Below are positions 8,022 through 16,414 of a DNA stretch of 44,269 nucleotides, one piece after another. Position 1 is the stretch's first letter; each line of letters starts with the position of its first letter. Source of the DNA: RGIG4140 sp045638265 (GTDB lineage Bacteria > Pseudomonadota > Alphaproteobacteria > CAAHEQ01 > UBA3637); contig JAZUBA010000047.1 of assembly GCA_045638265.1 (NCBI GenBank), positions 1 through 44,269 of the forward strand. Reading direction: 5' to 3'. The translations under genes were made by a program, and so were the position numbers. The notes under the pieces were generated by a model. The model saw only the letters and a program-made list of their open reading frames with translations. It was not told the DNA's origin and searched no databases.

Positions 8022-9162
8022 CCGATATACCTTTTTTTTCGTTAAGTATAATTTTATATATTAACAATCCGTAATTTGTGATAGCAATTTGTTGATTTTT
8101 TGCCATTTGAATGCGTTGTTGCATTTCTTGACGGGTCAACATACAGCCACCGCATTGAATAATGAGTTTATAGCGATTTAAATCAGAAGGAAAATCTTTT
8201 CCTTTGGCAAATTCAATCTGTAACTCTTTTTGCGTATACTTTTTGAGTAATTTGGGTATCATCATTCTTGCAATATCATCTTGTGCCGTTGTATGTGAAC
8301 ACGCTTCTGCAATTAAAATGACGTCCCCATCTGTCAGCTTATCAAGCGTTTTTAAACCCTCTGTCAATATATCAAAATCGCCTTTAGCTCGGGCAAATAA
8401 AATAGAAAAAGTTGTTAATTTGCTTTTATCCGAAATATAAGGAGCTACCTCTTTTAATACACGGGAATCCGTTATAATTAAATCATACGTCTGAATAGCC
8501 AGCGCTGTTTCCAATTCTTCAGGTTGAATAACAGTTGTCAAAATATGCTTATCTAAACATTCACGCAACACCTGTACCTGAGGCAAAATCAAACGTCCTT
8601 TTGGTGCTGAATCATCTATTGGAGCAATCAATAAAATGCGTTCTTTTGACTTAATTAATCCCTTTAATAATTCATTGTTATCATTTGATAATAATGTGTT
8701 TTTTATTTTTTCTTTTAAATTATTAACTCCCTCACCCGTCAATGTATTAACAGTCAATGAATTGAGCGGTGGTGTATATAAATCCGATTTATTATAAACA
8801 ATCAAATAAGGTGTTTTTACTTCTTGAACGTGGTTTAAAATCATTTCATCTAATGGCGTGATTTCACTGTTTGCCCGAACAATCAAAATCAAATCTGCTG
8901 TTCGTATATTTTCGAGTGTTCTTTGTAAACGTATCTGCCCCAATGGTGTTGTATCACCAAACCCTGCCGTATCACAAAAGGTAACGGCACCCAAGCCTAA
9001 CAACTCAAACGGTTTGATAACCGTATCTGTTGTTGTGCCGGCAATATCAGAAACAAGTGAAACATTTTCTTGCGTTAATGCATTCATCAAAGACGATTTA
9101 CCGACATTTGTTTCTCCGATAAGACATATCCGTTGCCGTAATCCGCTTTGTGTTTGCTTCAT
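8014..9162 (-). CDS. hydF: [FeFe]-hydrogenase H-cluster maturation GTPase HydF
   Basis: 382 residues from the ATG at 9162, 1 base after the upstream stop. A longer frame from 9195 would overlap the previous gene and adds a segment not expected in the family. GTPase motifs: G1 GETNVGKSS (16-24), D64-TAG, and NKSD (124-127). The C-terminal cluster domain has EACSH (C288), TAQDDIARMMIPK and CGGC (C337, C340) plus the ITNYG segment, diagnostic of HydF. HydF is the scaffold on which the 2Fe subcluster is assembled before transfer to hydrogenase. The residue before the CGGC motif is Gln336 where a His cluster ligand is usual. HydE, HydG and the hydrogenase are not in the window. It implies fermentative H2 metabolism. 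Confidence 0.93.
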   Translation of the reverse strand: MKQTQSGLRQRICLIGETNVGKSSLMNALTQENVSLVSDIAGTTTDTVIKPFELLGLGAVTFCDTAGFGDTTPLGQIRLQRTLENIRTADLILIVRANSEITPLDEMILNHVQEVKTPYLIVYNKSDLYTPPLNSLTVNTLTGEGVNNLKEKIKNTLLSNDNNELLKGLIKSKERILLIAPIDDSAPKGRLILPQVQVLRECLDKHILTTVIQPEELETALAIQTYDLIITDSRVLKEVAPYISDKSKLTTFSILFARAKGDFDILTEGLKTLDKLTDGDVILIAEACSHTTAQDDIARMMIPKLLKKYTQKELQIEFAKGKDFPSDLNRYKLIIQCGGCMLTRQEMQQRIQMAKNQQIAITNYGLLIYKIILNEKKGISDE

Positions 9163-9163
9163 T

Positions 9164-10249
9164 TTATTCTTTTTCCCGTATTTTAGGACGTACAAACCAA
9201 CGAATGGCTTTTTGCATTGGATTTATTTGATTTTTCAGATATCTTTCAACATATTGCATCCGACCATACCGAACTAAATCTCTTTTTGTTTTTGTTTTGA
9301 CATCTTGAAGAAAGTTTAAAGTTTCTTCATCAATTTTCGCCCCACATTCAACCAATGTTTGAACAGCGGGCAGATTAAGTTCGGCTATTGCCACCATTAA
9401 AGGTGTCCTGTTTCGGGAATCTTTGTTTTTCAAATCTGCTCCATTTTCAACCAGAACTTTAATCATATCAGGTTGATTTCGGACAATAGCATAAAATAAA
9501 GCATCATACCCAAAAGCATTCTTTTGATTAATATAATTTTTAAGAATTTTGGTTCGGTCAGCTTTTGGCAATGTATGAACAGCACGGCTCATTACTCGTT
9601 TGACAAGCGAAAGATTATTTCTGCGAACCATTTGCATTAATGGGGTATAACAATACTCATCCATAGCAAACATATCAGCACCCTGCATCTGTAATTTATC
9701 AAAAACTGCTATTGTTTCATCAATATTATCAGATGATTTCAAACAATGGAAAACAGTGGCTTTTTTATTTGTTTCTGCCTTAATATCTGCACCATTTTTT
9801 ATCAACAAATCAATAATTTCAGGTGTATGAGAATGAATATTGCCAACAGCATACATCAAAGGTGTTTTGCCATCAGCATCTTTATGATTCACGTTAGCAC
9901 CGGCATTGATTAATGTTTCAATCACTTGTGGGGTAGATTTTTGCACACAAACCATTAACGATGTTTGTATATCATGTGAAAAATCGGGGCAAATTTCTTG
10001 TTTTAACGTATCAACAATCTGTTTAGGTGTTTCTTGTTCATTCTTATGAAATGACCATAACATCTGTCTTGTATAGTTTAAAATGCGTTGTTTCTCCGGC
10101 ATCGCACGAGATGAATCTGTTTTATTTAAATATGAAACAACACATGTAGAAACCAATTTCATAAATTCAATACGAGACATTTTTTCAGCCTCATTTAAAT
10201 CAAATTGATTTAACAAATAAAGTTTGTAGCTTTGAATAATATCTTCCAT
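9164..10249 (-). CDS. Ankyrin-repeat protein with N-terminal R-x-x-F/TP module (Ank1)
   Basis: 361 residues, no signal peptide. Residues ~22-88 form the helical module seen in five other ankyrin proteins here: SRIEFMK at its start and ETPKQIVDTLKQEI at its end. Ankyrin repeats follow from ~95 to ~310, with clear units TSLMVCVQ..VIETLINAGANVN, KTPLMYAVG..IIDLLIKNGADI, DALFYAIV..MIKVLVENGADL and TPLMVAIA..AVQTLVECGAKI. A basic C-terminal tail (RPKIREKE) ends the protein. Ankyrins are protein-binding scaffolds; the partner is unknown. It lies 59 bases after Ank2 and 1 base before hydF in the same direction. Confidence 0.85.
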   Translation of the reverse strand: MEDIIQSYKLYLLNQFDLNEAEKMSRIEFMKLVSTCVVSYLNKTDSSRAMPEKQRILNYTRQMLWSFHKNEQETPKQIVDTLKQEICPDFSHDIQTSLMVCVQKSTPQVIETLINAGANVNHKDADGKTPLMYAVGNIHSHTPEIIDLLIKNGADIKAETNKKATVFHCLKSSDNIDETIAVFDKLQMQGADMFAMDEYCYTPLMQMVRRNNLSLVKRVMSRAVHTLPKADRTKILKNYINQKNAFGYDALFYAIVRNQPDMIKVLVENGADLKNKDSRNRTPLMVAIAELNLPAVQTLVECGAKIDEETLNFLQDVKTKTKRDLVRYGRMQYVERYLKNQINPMQKAIRWFVRPKIREKE

Positions 10250-10308
10250 TTAATAATTCTCCGATTAATCGCCATTATAGTTACTTTTAGATATTTGTCA
10301 AATCAATA

Positions 10309-11637
10309 TTAACGACTTTTCTCAAATAACTTTTTAACCTCTTGCAACACTTTACCCGCTTTTTGAATAATTGACGGATTATGAGCTTTAAGCATTTCAA
10401 TAATTTCAACTAATCTGGTGTTAGTTATTTGTTTATTTAACCCTGTGCGAGTTTGTTTTATGGCACATTTTAATGGTGTTATGCCCTCATAATCACTAAT
10501 GCTGGATTTTGCACCGTTATTCAGTAAAATACGTACATTTTCTGACATTTCATGCTCAATGGCAGAAAACAGAGGGGTTCTCCCCCAATGATTACGTGCA
10601 TTAATATCGGCACCGGCTTTGAGAAGTTCTTCAATCACTGCCACCGCATTACCACGATGCATAACAGCGTGATGCAACACAGAATTTCCTACTATATCAT
10701 AATTGAAAACACTCGCATACATTTTCAACAATGCTTTAACGGCAGGATAATTATTATGAGCAACCGCATGAAATAAAGGCGGATGTTTTGCCATACCTTT
10801 AACATCAACATCTAATCCTTTTGATATAAGCATTTGAATCAATTTTTCTGTCGGCAATATCGGATTATCACGATAATATCCGGCTGTTAAATGTAAAAGT
10901 GAATTACCGTATTTTGTTCTTAACGTAACATCAGCACCAGCTTCTAGTAACAATTTTATTATTTCCGGTTTTGTCTTCAAGATAGCACAACCCAACAAAT
11001 GACATTTTCCTGTTCGGACATTCACATCAGCCCCATAAGCAATCATTTGACGAGCCATCGGTATATTATTGTCTTCAACAGATTGGATTAATACTTCAGT
11101 ACTTAATAATTTTTTTATTTCAACATTTGACTCATTTTTAAAAAAGATATCCAAAGCTTCAAAATTATCATTTTCACCAGCTTGTAGTAATTCCCACCAG
11201 AACTCTCTGGGATGTGTATTACTGGTTTGTAATAAGAACTCTAATCGGAGCAAATTGTTATCTTCAAAAGCTTGTCGTATTTGTTTTGTTTTAATATCCG
11301 TATAATGACTGATTTTTTCACAATCTTCCTGTTTACAGCCAAAACCTGTAATTTCTTTCATATCAATGAGTTGTTTTTCTAAATCAATCATTAGCATTTG
11401 AGGGGTTTTTGTATTATCGTGCGTTAATTGAGATAAAAATCTGCGTACAAACGCATTAATCTGTTCTTTATCAGCACAACGCTGCTCACTATATGCTTTA
11501 TGATACAAGGCGGTTAATTGTGTTACGGCACGCATAAATTCAAAACGAGATAATTTATCCGCCCTTCCCTGAAACGCATAATATAAACTCTTTTTAAATT
11601 CCGTAATACTCATTTGATTTAATCGCACTCCAATCAT
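10309..11637 (-). CDS. Ankyrin-repeat protein with N-terminal R-x-x-F/TP module (Ank2)
   Basis: 442 residues, with the start overlapping the HD gene stop by 4 bases. A second ATG at 11613 (MSITEFKKSLYYAF) aligns better with the start of Ank3 and may be the true start. The N-terminal module (~25-95) has SRFEFMR, then FVRRFLSQL and KTPQMLMIDLEKQL. About seven ankyrin units follow (for example AGADVTLRTKYGNSLLHLT, AGADINARNHWGRTPLF). A helical tail ends in VLQEVKKLFEKSR. It is clearly paralogous to Ank3 over its full length, with the shared phrase DNPILPTEKLI versus DNPILPTEELI, so the pair arose by duplication, with the HD gene now lying between them. Confidence 0.85.
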   Translation of the reverse strand: MIGVRLNQMSITEFKKSLYYAFQGRADKLSRFEFMRAVTQLTALYHKAYSEQRCADKEQINAFVRRFLSQLTHDNTKTPQMLMIDLEKQLIDMKEITGFGCKQEDCEKISHYTDIKTKQIRQAFEDNNLLRLEFLLQTSNTHPREFWWELLQAGENDNFEALDIFFKNESNVEIKKLLSTEVLIQSVEDNNIPMARQMIAYGADVNVRTGKCHLLGCAILKTKPEIIKLLLEAGADVTLRTKYGNSLLHLTAGYYRDNPILPTEKLIQMLISKGLDVDVKGMAKHPPLFHAVAHNNYPAVKALLKMYASVFNYDIVGNSVLHHAVMHRGNAVAVIEELLKAGADINARNHWGRTPLFSAIEHEMSENVRILLNNGAKSSISDYEGITPLKCAIKQTRTGLNKQITNTRLVEIIEMLKAHNPSIIQKAGKVLQEVKKLFEKSR

Positions 11638-12314
11638 TTAAATTTTTCTAAATAATCAAGCCAATTACTCAAATTTTGTTCTTCAAAAAATGACGTTAGA
11701 AACATAACCATTGTTTGATGTCGCTTTTGAGCTTCTGCCTGTCCTGCCGATGTACAAAACGCCGTTTTTAATCGTAACAACTTATCAAAAAAATGATTAA
11801 TTGCTGTATTTTCTTTACGGGTTAAATCATTATATTCTTCTTTACTTAAATTTTCCTTTGGAAAAACATCCGGTTCAAACAATGGAGTCCCTTTTGCCGT
11901 TCCGAACTGAATAGCCCGACAAATACCAATAGCACCAATGGCATCTAATTTATCTGCATCAGATAAAACCTTTTGCTCCCATGTTTCAAATTGTGGATTA
12001 CTTCCGCTTTTTGAAAAAGAAATACTTGATATGGTCTGTACGATTTGATGAATAAGTGTATCTGATAAATCAAGTGTTTTTAAAAAATTTTGAGCAACCA
12101 TTCCGTTTGTGTTTAATTTATGGTCGTCAACATCATGTAACAAGGCGCTCATCTGAACAATAAACGCATCTGCCTGTGGTGTTGATTTCAATAATTGACA
12201 GGCGTTTTCATAAACACGTCTGACATGATGTGCATCATGCCCTGTATTATCCGACTGATGATAAGCATAAACAAATTTTTGTGTTGCGTTGATAAGTGCT
12301 TGTTGTTTATCCAT
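11634..12314 (-). CDS. HD-domain phosphohydrolase (YedJ-like)
   Basis: 226 residues. HD superfamily metal site: H30 in HDAHHVRRV, H60-D61 in LLHDVDDHK, and D119 in LSDADKLDAIG. The spacing and the LDAIGAIG segment match the YedJ/PF01966 subgroup of metal-dependent phosphohydrolases that act on nucleotides or small phosphates. Substrate unknown. It is sandwiched between two ankyrin genes: a 1-base gap to Ank3 upstream and a 4-base overlap with Ank2 downstream. This argues for coupled translation. Confidence 0.88.
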   Translation of the reverse strand: MDKQQALINATQKFVYAYHQSDNTGHDAHHVRRVYENACQLLKSTPQADAFIVQMSALLHDVDDHKLNTNGMVAQNFLKTLDLSDTLIHQIVQTISSISFSKSGSNPQFETWEQKVLSDADKLDAIGAIGICRAIQFGTAKGTPLFEPDVFPKENLSKEEYNDLTRKENTAINHFFDKLLRLKTAFCTSAGQAEAQKRHQTMVMFLTSFFEEQNLSNWLDYLEKFK

Positions 12315-12315
12315 A

Positions 12316-13659
12316 TTATATTCCTCGTGTTTTACCGAATAGTTTTTGAGATATATTGCGTGTCATTATACCAATTTTCTGAATTAATGATGGAGCATAA
12401 TAAGGTTTTAATATGTCAATTATTTCTGTTAATTTCGGAATATTCAATCTGTTCCATCCGTTACGAATTCGCCATTGAGCATGATGTAACGGTGTAGAAC
12501 CGTAATTTGTGTGAATATGCGGATTTGCACCATTGTTAAGCAACGTGCGTATATTATCTGTCTTTAAATATTGAACAGCATTAAACAACGGTGTTTCGCC
12601 CACTGTATTTTGTTTATTTATATCGGCACCGGCTCTGATTAATTCTTCTATAACTGCTGTGTTCTCATCTTGAACAACTGCATAATGTAAAACGGTATCA
12701 CCATCAATTGTTTGATTATTAACACAACTGCCCTGTTTTAAAAAGGCTTTAACACAATCATCCTTATTATTATATACCGCATATGCCAATGCTGTATGCC
12801 CTTTTATATCCTGAACGTCAATATTCAACCCTTTGGATGCAAGTGTTTTAATTAATTCTTCTGTCGGCAATATCGGATTATCTTGATAATACCCACCAAC
12901 ATAATGTAAAAGCGTATTGCCAAACTGACTGCTAAAATGAACATCGGCACCAGATTCTAACAATAATTTAATCATTTCTGACTGTGTTTTTTGTATGGCA
13001 AAACCTAACAATGAACAATTTTCTGTCTTAATATTCTCTTTTCCGTTCAAAGTATAATAAAAAAGTGTCGGGCATTCTAATGTGATATTAACATCAGCAC
13101 CATAGGGAATGGCAAAACGAGCTAAATGTATATCATCAGTTTGAACAGCGCGGCATAATAATTCACTACTGAATTTTTTTTGTTTTTCAGCATTTAATCC
13201 TTTTTGTATAACAAAATGTGCGGCCTCAAAATTATCTGCCTTATAAGCTTGATAAAATAAAGATTTTAACCTATCAAAACCCAACCTGTTGGATTGTAAT
13301 AACAAAAACTCCAATCGTGCTAAATTGTTGTCTTGAACTGCCTGATTGATTTGACGGCTGATATCTTTTATTTCTTGATTATTCCGTTTAAAAGGCTCTG
13401 TTTCACAAGAACTCAATTCTGCATTCAACCCTTCCATCATCATTTGAGGCGTTTTTGTTGCATCTCGCATTAGATGGGATAAAAATTCCCGTACAAACTG
13501 ATTAATTTGTTCTTTATCGGCACTACTCTGCTCACTGTATGCTTTGTGGTATAGAGTCGTTAATTTTGTAACAGATTGCATAAATTCCAAACGGGACAAA
13601 TATTCGGCTTTGTCCTGAAATGCATAATACAAACTTTTTTTAAATGCCGTTACACACAT
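12316..13659 (-). CDS. Ankyrin-repeat protein with N-terminal R-x-x-F/TP module (Ank3)
   Basis: 447 residues, no signal peptide. It begins MCVTAFKKSLYYAFQ, then the module SRLEFMQ...FVREFLSHL...KTPQMMMEGL (~20-88). Ankyrin repeats run from ~150 to ~420, with units such as ESGADVHFSSQFGNTLLH, DIKGHTALAYAVYNN, AGADINKQNTVGETPLF and NGANPHIHTNYGSTPLH. The C-terminal helical tail is SLIQKIGIMTRNISQKLF. Between repeats an insertion containing CPTLFYYTLNGKENIK distinguishes it from Ank2. It is the first full-length gene of the operon that continues through HD, Ank2, Ank1, hydF and the glycosyltransferase. Confidence 0.85.
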   Translation of the reverse strand: MCVTAFKKSLYYAFQDKAEYLSRLEFMQSVTKLTTLYHKAYSEQSSADKEQINQFVREFLSHLMRDATKTPQMMMEGLNAELSSCETEPFKRNNQEIKDISRQINQAVQDNNLARLEFLLLQSNRLGFDRLKSLFYQAYKADNFEAAHFVIQKGLNAEKQKKFSSELLCRAVQTDDIHLARFAIPYGADVNITLECPTLFYYTLNGKENIKTENCSLLGFAIQKTQSEMIKLLLESGADVHFSSQFGNTLLHYVGGYYQDNPILPTEELIKTLASKGLNIDVQDIKGHTALAYAVYNNKDDCVKAFLKQGSCVNNQTIDGDTVLHYAVVQDENTAVIEELIRAGADINKQNTVGETPLFNAVQYLKTDNIRTLLNNGANPHIHTNYGSTPLHHAQWRIRNGWNRLNIPKLTEIIDILKPYYAPSLIQKIGIMTRNISQKLFGKTRGI

Positions 13660-13667
13660 ATAATCAC

Positions 13668-13772
13668 CTATCGTATTCTGCTCAATAATTTTTGTACAAT
13701 ACGATGTGTCATAGAACCTGCATTTGCTTTTCTTAAACAGTAATAAAGATTGAGTTTAAAATCTTGCAACAT
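13668..13772 (-). CDS. 34-residue small ORF, apparent remnant of an ankyrin-family gene
   Basis: ATG at 13772 with a good AGAGGG ribosome site 7-8 bases upstream, stop TAG at 13668, 8 bases before Ank3. The peptide starts MLQDFKLNLYYCLRKA, which resembles the Ank2/Ank3 starts (TAFKKSLYYAFQDKA). It ends MTHRIVQKLLSRIR, which resembles the Ank3 tail (MTRNISQKLFGKTR). It looks like a full-length paralog that lost its whole middle by an in-frame deletion. Alternatively it is a genuine short leader peptide coupling transcription and translation of Ank3. Sited 34 bases downstream of the operon promoter's -10 box. Confidence 0.5.
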   Translation of the reverse strand: MLQDFKLNLYYCLRKANAGSMTHRIVQKLLSRIR

Positions 13773-13805
13773 ATTATCGCCCTCTTTTTATGTTGTTGTT
13801 TATTT

Positions 13806-13833
13806 ATTATACATTATGTTTGATATTTGTCAA
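13806..13833 (-). promoter_or_regulatory. Consensus promoter of the Ank3-HD-Ank2-Ank1-hydF operon
   Basis: On the minus strand TTGACA (13833-13828), a 16-base spacer, TATAAT (13811-13806). Both hexamers are perfect matches to the sigma70 consensus. Confidence 0.8.
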
Positions 13834-13924
13834 TATTTACACATCAGGAACAGTTATATTTTATTTTACAATTAAACGAATAATTTGTTAAATTATGCTT
13901 GCATTTATGAAAAAGAGTTGTATA

Positions 13925-15532
13925 ATGAAGCCTATGATGAAATTGAAGTACATTTTAACCATTTGTGTTTGTTGTTCTGCCTATGCTGTTGCATCGGCTG
14001 ACAGCTTTTTATTGGAAGAACAAATTGTACCTACTGTCAGTACAAAATGCAAAATTATTTATTTAACGGAAAAAAACACACGAGGTTGGCGCGCTCAAAC
14101 CGATCGTGATGAATGTGATGAAACACAATTTTTAAACGGTTATCATCGCATTACCATGTTAAACGGATTCGGTAAACCCGTTGAAAATTTATATGGTTAT
14201 TTTTCAAACGGTTATTGGACAGGCAACGCCCATGTTAAAGATGTTGTGTTTAATCGTTTTTCAGATGAATTAGGCATTCAAAAAGCAACATTTCCTATCT
14301 ACACGGATGTTAAAAACAAAATTCGCTTTATTGCTCAAATGAGCACACAAAAAACAACTGCTGGTATGTATCCGGCATTTAAGGTCTGTGAACCGTTTCG
14401 TATTTTAGGTATTGTTGAAGATTTTTCCGTTTTGGATAAACCTCAGGTTTTACAATCTATTTTCAGAACTTTGGAACAGGAAACACGCCGTTTCTGTCCG
14501 ACCGAAAAAGAAGTTATGCTATTTTTCAGTCAATCTGAAAAGCCCAATCAGGAAGATGTAAAAGTTTTTGTCAATATGGATTTGGTAACGCATCGACATA
14601 AAATTCTGCGGGCAGAAGAAGAAACAAAAAAATTATCCGAAGAAGTTATTTTAATTCCAAGTACACAATTTAAACAAAAAGACGGAACAGAATCAAATCA
14701 GGAAGTTCGGACATTTACGATGAAACAATCTGATGTTAAAGATGTTTCAGATGATGAAATTGAAGATGAAGAAGAATTGTTATCTGATGACATTTCCGAT
14801 TTAGATTTAACCAATATACCAGGTGAACCATCAGTTGAAAAAAAAGAAACAGATACCCTTAAACAAAAGAAACAAGACGAAGAAAAGGCTTTGACCGAAA
14901 AAATCAATCGTGAAATTGAAGAACTGACCAAACAGGAAAAAGAAAAAACTGAACCTGTTAAAAAGAATTTTAATAAAAAAGCCGTTCAAATTCCCGCCCG
15001 TCGCATTATTCCCGCCGGCGGAAAACCTTTTATTCCGGCTGAACCGAAAAATATTGTTAAACAATTGCCAACCGATAAAGTTTCATCTTATTTTGATACA
15101 ACTAAACGTGCTGAAAATTTTTCACAACATACGCACAATCAAAATGACAAGAAAAAATCTTATCTGAAACCGTTCCAACCAAATAACGAACCGGAAAAAA
15201 TATCGCTTGATACTGATACAATTATTGATGTTTCCAACAAAAATATGTCTTTAAGCAAAGTTATGTTATTGGCAAGAACCGCTGATTTACCTGTTTTAGC
15301 TCAAACAGCCGTCCATATCGGTACCGTTGATAAAGACGGTTCGGGCTTTATTGATTATCCGACTGCTCTTATCATTGAAAGCGGTTCACCTCAACAGGCC
15401 GGTTGGCACTTTATATCAGGATATTTTCAATCCAAAGAGGCTTCCGGTCGCAAAACTAACGACAACAGAGGAACTGTTCGGATAAGAGAAGCAACACCTT
15501 GTGAAAATGAGTATTGTCAGGATACAAAATGA
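13925..15532 (+). CDS. Secreted acidic/charged protein of unknown function
   Basis: 535 residues from MKPMMKLKYI. An AAGAG ribosome site 7 bases upstream favours this ATG over in-frame ATGs at 13895 and 13907. Residues ~1-24 are a signal peptide (cleavage near ASA-D). Residues ~25-200 form a Cys-containing globular region with no family I recognise. A low-complexity acidic then Lys/Glu coiled stretch (DDEIEDEEELLSDD, KEKTEPVKKNFNKK) runs from ~275 to ~365. A C-terminal globular part from ~440 contains the EF-hand-like loop DKDGSGFIDYPT and a Cys pair near the end (CENEYC). Likely periplasmic, perhaps spanning the periplasm. Overlaps the next gene by ATGA. Confidence 0.65.
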   Translation: MKPMMKLKYILTICVCCSAYAVASADSFLLEEQIVPTVSTKCKIIYLTEKNTRGWRAQTDRDECDETQFLNGYHRITMLNGFGKPVENLYGYFSNGYWTGNAHVKDVVFNRFSDELGIQKATFPIYTDVKNKIRFIAQMSTQKTTAGMYPAFKVCEPFRILGIVEDFSVLDKPQVLQSIFRTLEQETRRFCPTEKEVMLFFSQSEKPNQEDVKVFVNMDLVTHRHKILRAEEETKKLSEEVILIPSTQFKQKDGTESNQEVRTFTMKQSDVKDVSDDEIEDEEELLSDDISDLDLTNIPGEPSVEKKETDTLKQKKQDEEKALTEKINREIEELTKQEKEKTEPVKKNFNKKAVQIPARRIIPAGGKPFIPAEPKNIVKQLPTDKVSSYFDTTKRAENFSQHTHNQNDKKKSYLKPFQPNNEPEKISLDTDTIIDVSNKNMSLSKVMLLARTADLPVLAQTAVHIGTVDKDGSGFIDYPTALIIESGSPQQAGWHFISGYFQSKEASGRKTNDNRGTVRIREATPCENEYCQDTK

Positions 15533-16311
15533 ACAAATCAAATAAAATTTTTTATATCTGTCTCGCCGTTATTGTTTTATTAGGAATAACCGGTTGGCTT
15601 TATCAAAAATTAGCCACACAAAAAGCGTATAACACCTTTTTAAAAGAATTCAGTATACAATCGGAAGATATAGCTTATCGTTCAAAGTCTACCTCTTTTG
15701 GCGGAAAAGGTCTTGTATTTTATCAAGCACAGTTAACACCTTTTAATATCGTCCACAAAATTGACAAACTCATTATCAGACGGAATGAAAACAACGTTGT
15801 TGTTCAAATGAACGGCTTAACACTTAACATTCCTGAAACACTTAAAGAATATTATGGTAACGGCATTGTCAATGCTGTTGATAGTTATATACCGTTTGAA
15901 GATGCCTTAAATAAACCTTTAATATCATTAGGTTTAATGGGATATGACACAGTTAAAGGTGATGTTGTTTTTGTTTTCAATCCTTCCGAACAACCGATGT
16001 TGGTTAATGCACAGATTAAATTGCCCGAATTGGCTGATATTCAACTATCATTTCCCATTCAGCAACAACGCAAAAAAACATTTAGCAAAAATTTACTTCA
16101 CAGTGCCAAAGGAAATGTATCGGAATTAGCAATTACTTTGTTGGATACGGGGTTATTCAAAAAATATGCTGATTATTTAACTCAAACAGGTGATGAAACA
16201 GCACAGGCATTTGCCGAAGAATTAGTCCGTCATGATGATTTTACACGCCGTGTTTCATTCCATACACCAGTTGATTTATCTCAATTCTATGCACCGGACA
16301 CAGTACGGTAA
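15529..16311 (+). CDS. Membrane-anchored periplasmic protein of unknown function
   Basis: 260 residues. The ATG at 15529 overlaps the upstream stop (ATGA) and has AGGA just upstream; a TTG at 15514 is less likely. A short basic N-terminus and one hydrophobic segment (FYICLAVIVLLGITGWLY) anchor it in the inner membrane with a periplasmic domain. The domain has alternating beta-like segments (IDKLIIRRNENNVVVQMNG, GDVVFVF, ADIQLSFP). These recall AsmA/DUF2125-type envelope proteins, but I cannot assign it confidently. Translational coupling to the preceding secreted protein suggests joint work in the envelope. Confidence 0.6.
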   Translation: MNKSNKIFYICLAVIVLLGITGWLYQKLATQKAYNTFLKEFSIQSEDIAYRSKSTSFGGKGLVFYQAQLTPFNIVHKIDKLIIRRNENNVVVQMNGLTLNIPETLKEYYGNGIVNAVDSYIPFEDALNKPLISLGLMGYDTVKGDVVFVFNPSEQPMLVNAQIKLPELADIQLSFPIQQQRKKTFSKNLLHSAKGNVSELAITLLDTGLFKKYADYLTQTGDETAQAFAEELVRHDDFTRRVSFHTPVDLSQFYAPDTVR

Positions 16312-16335
16312 TACATTGAATATAAATAATAATTC

Positions 16336-16366
16336 AAAAGCTTGCCCTATTTGGTGCAAGCTTTTT
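16336..16366. terminator. Rho-independent terminator after the envelope gene pair
   Basis: 10-base perfect stem AAAAGCTTGC / GCAAGCTTTT with a 10-base loop and a following T-run on the plus strand. It may also stop the convergent Ank4 transcript. Confidence 0.85.
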
Positions 16367-16414
16367 TATGTGCTAAAATTTTCTGTTTAACCGATATTTT
16401 TATTGTTTCTTCCA

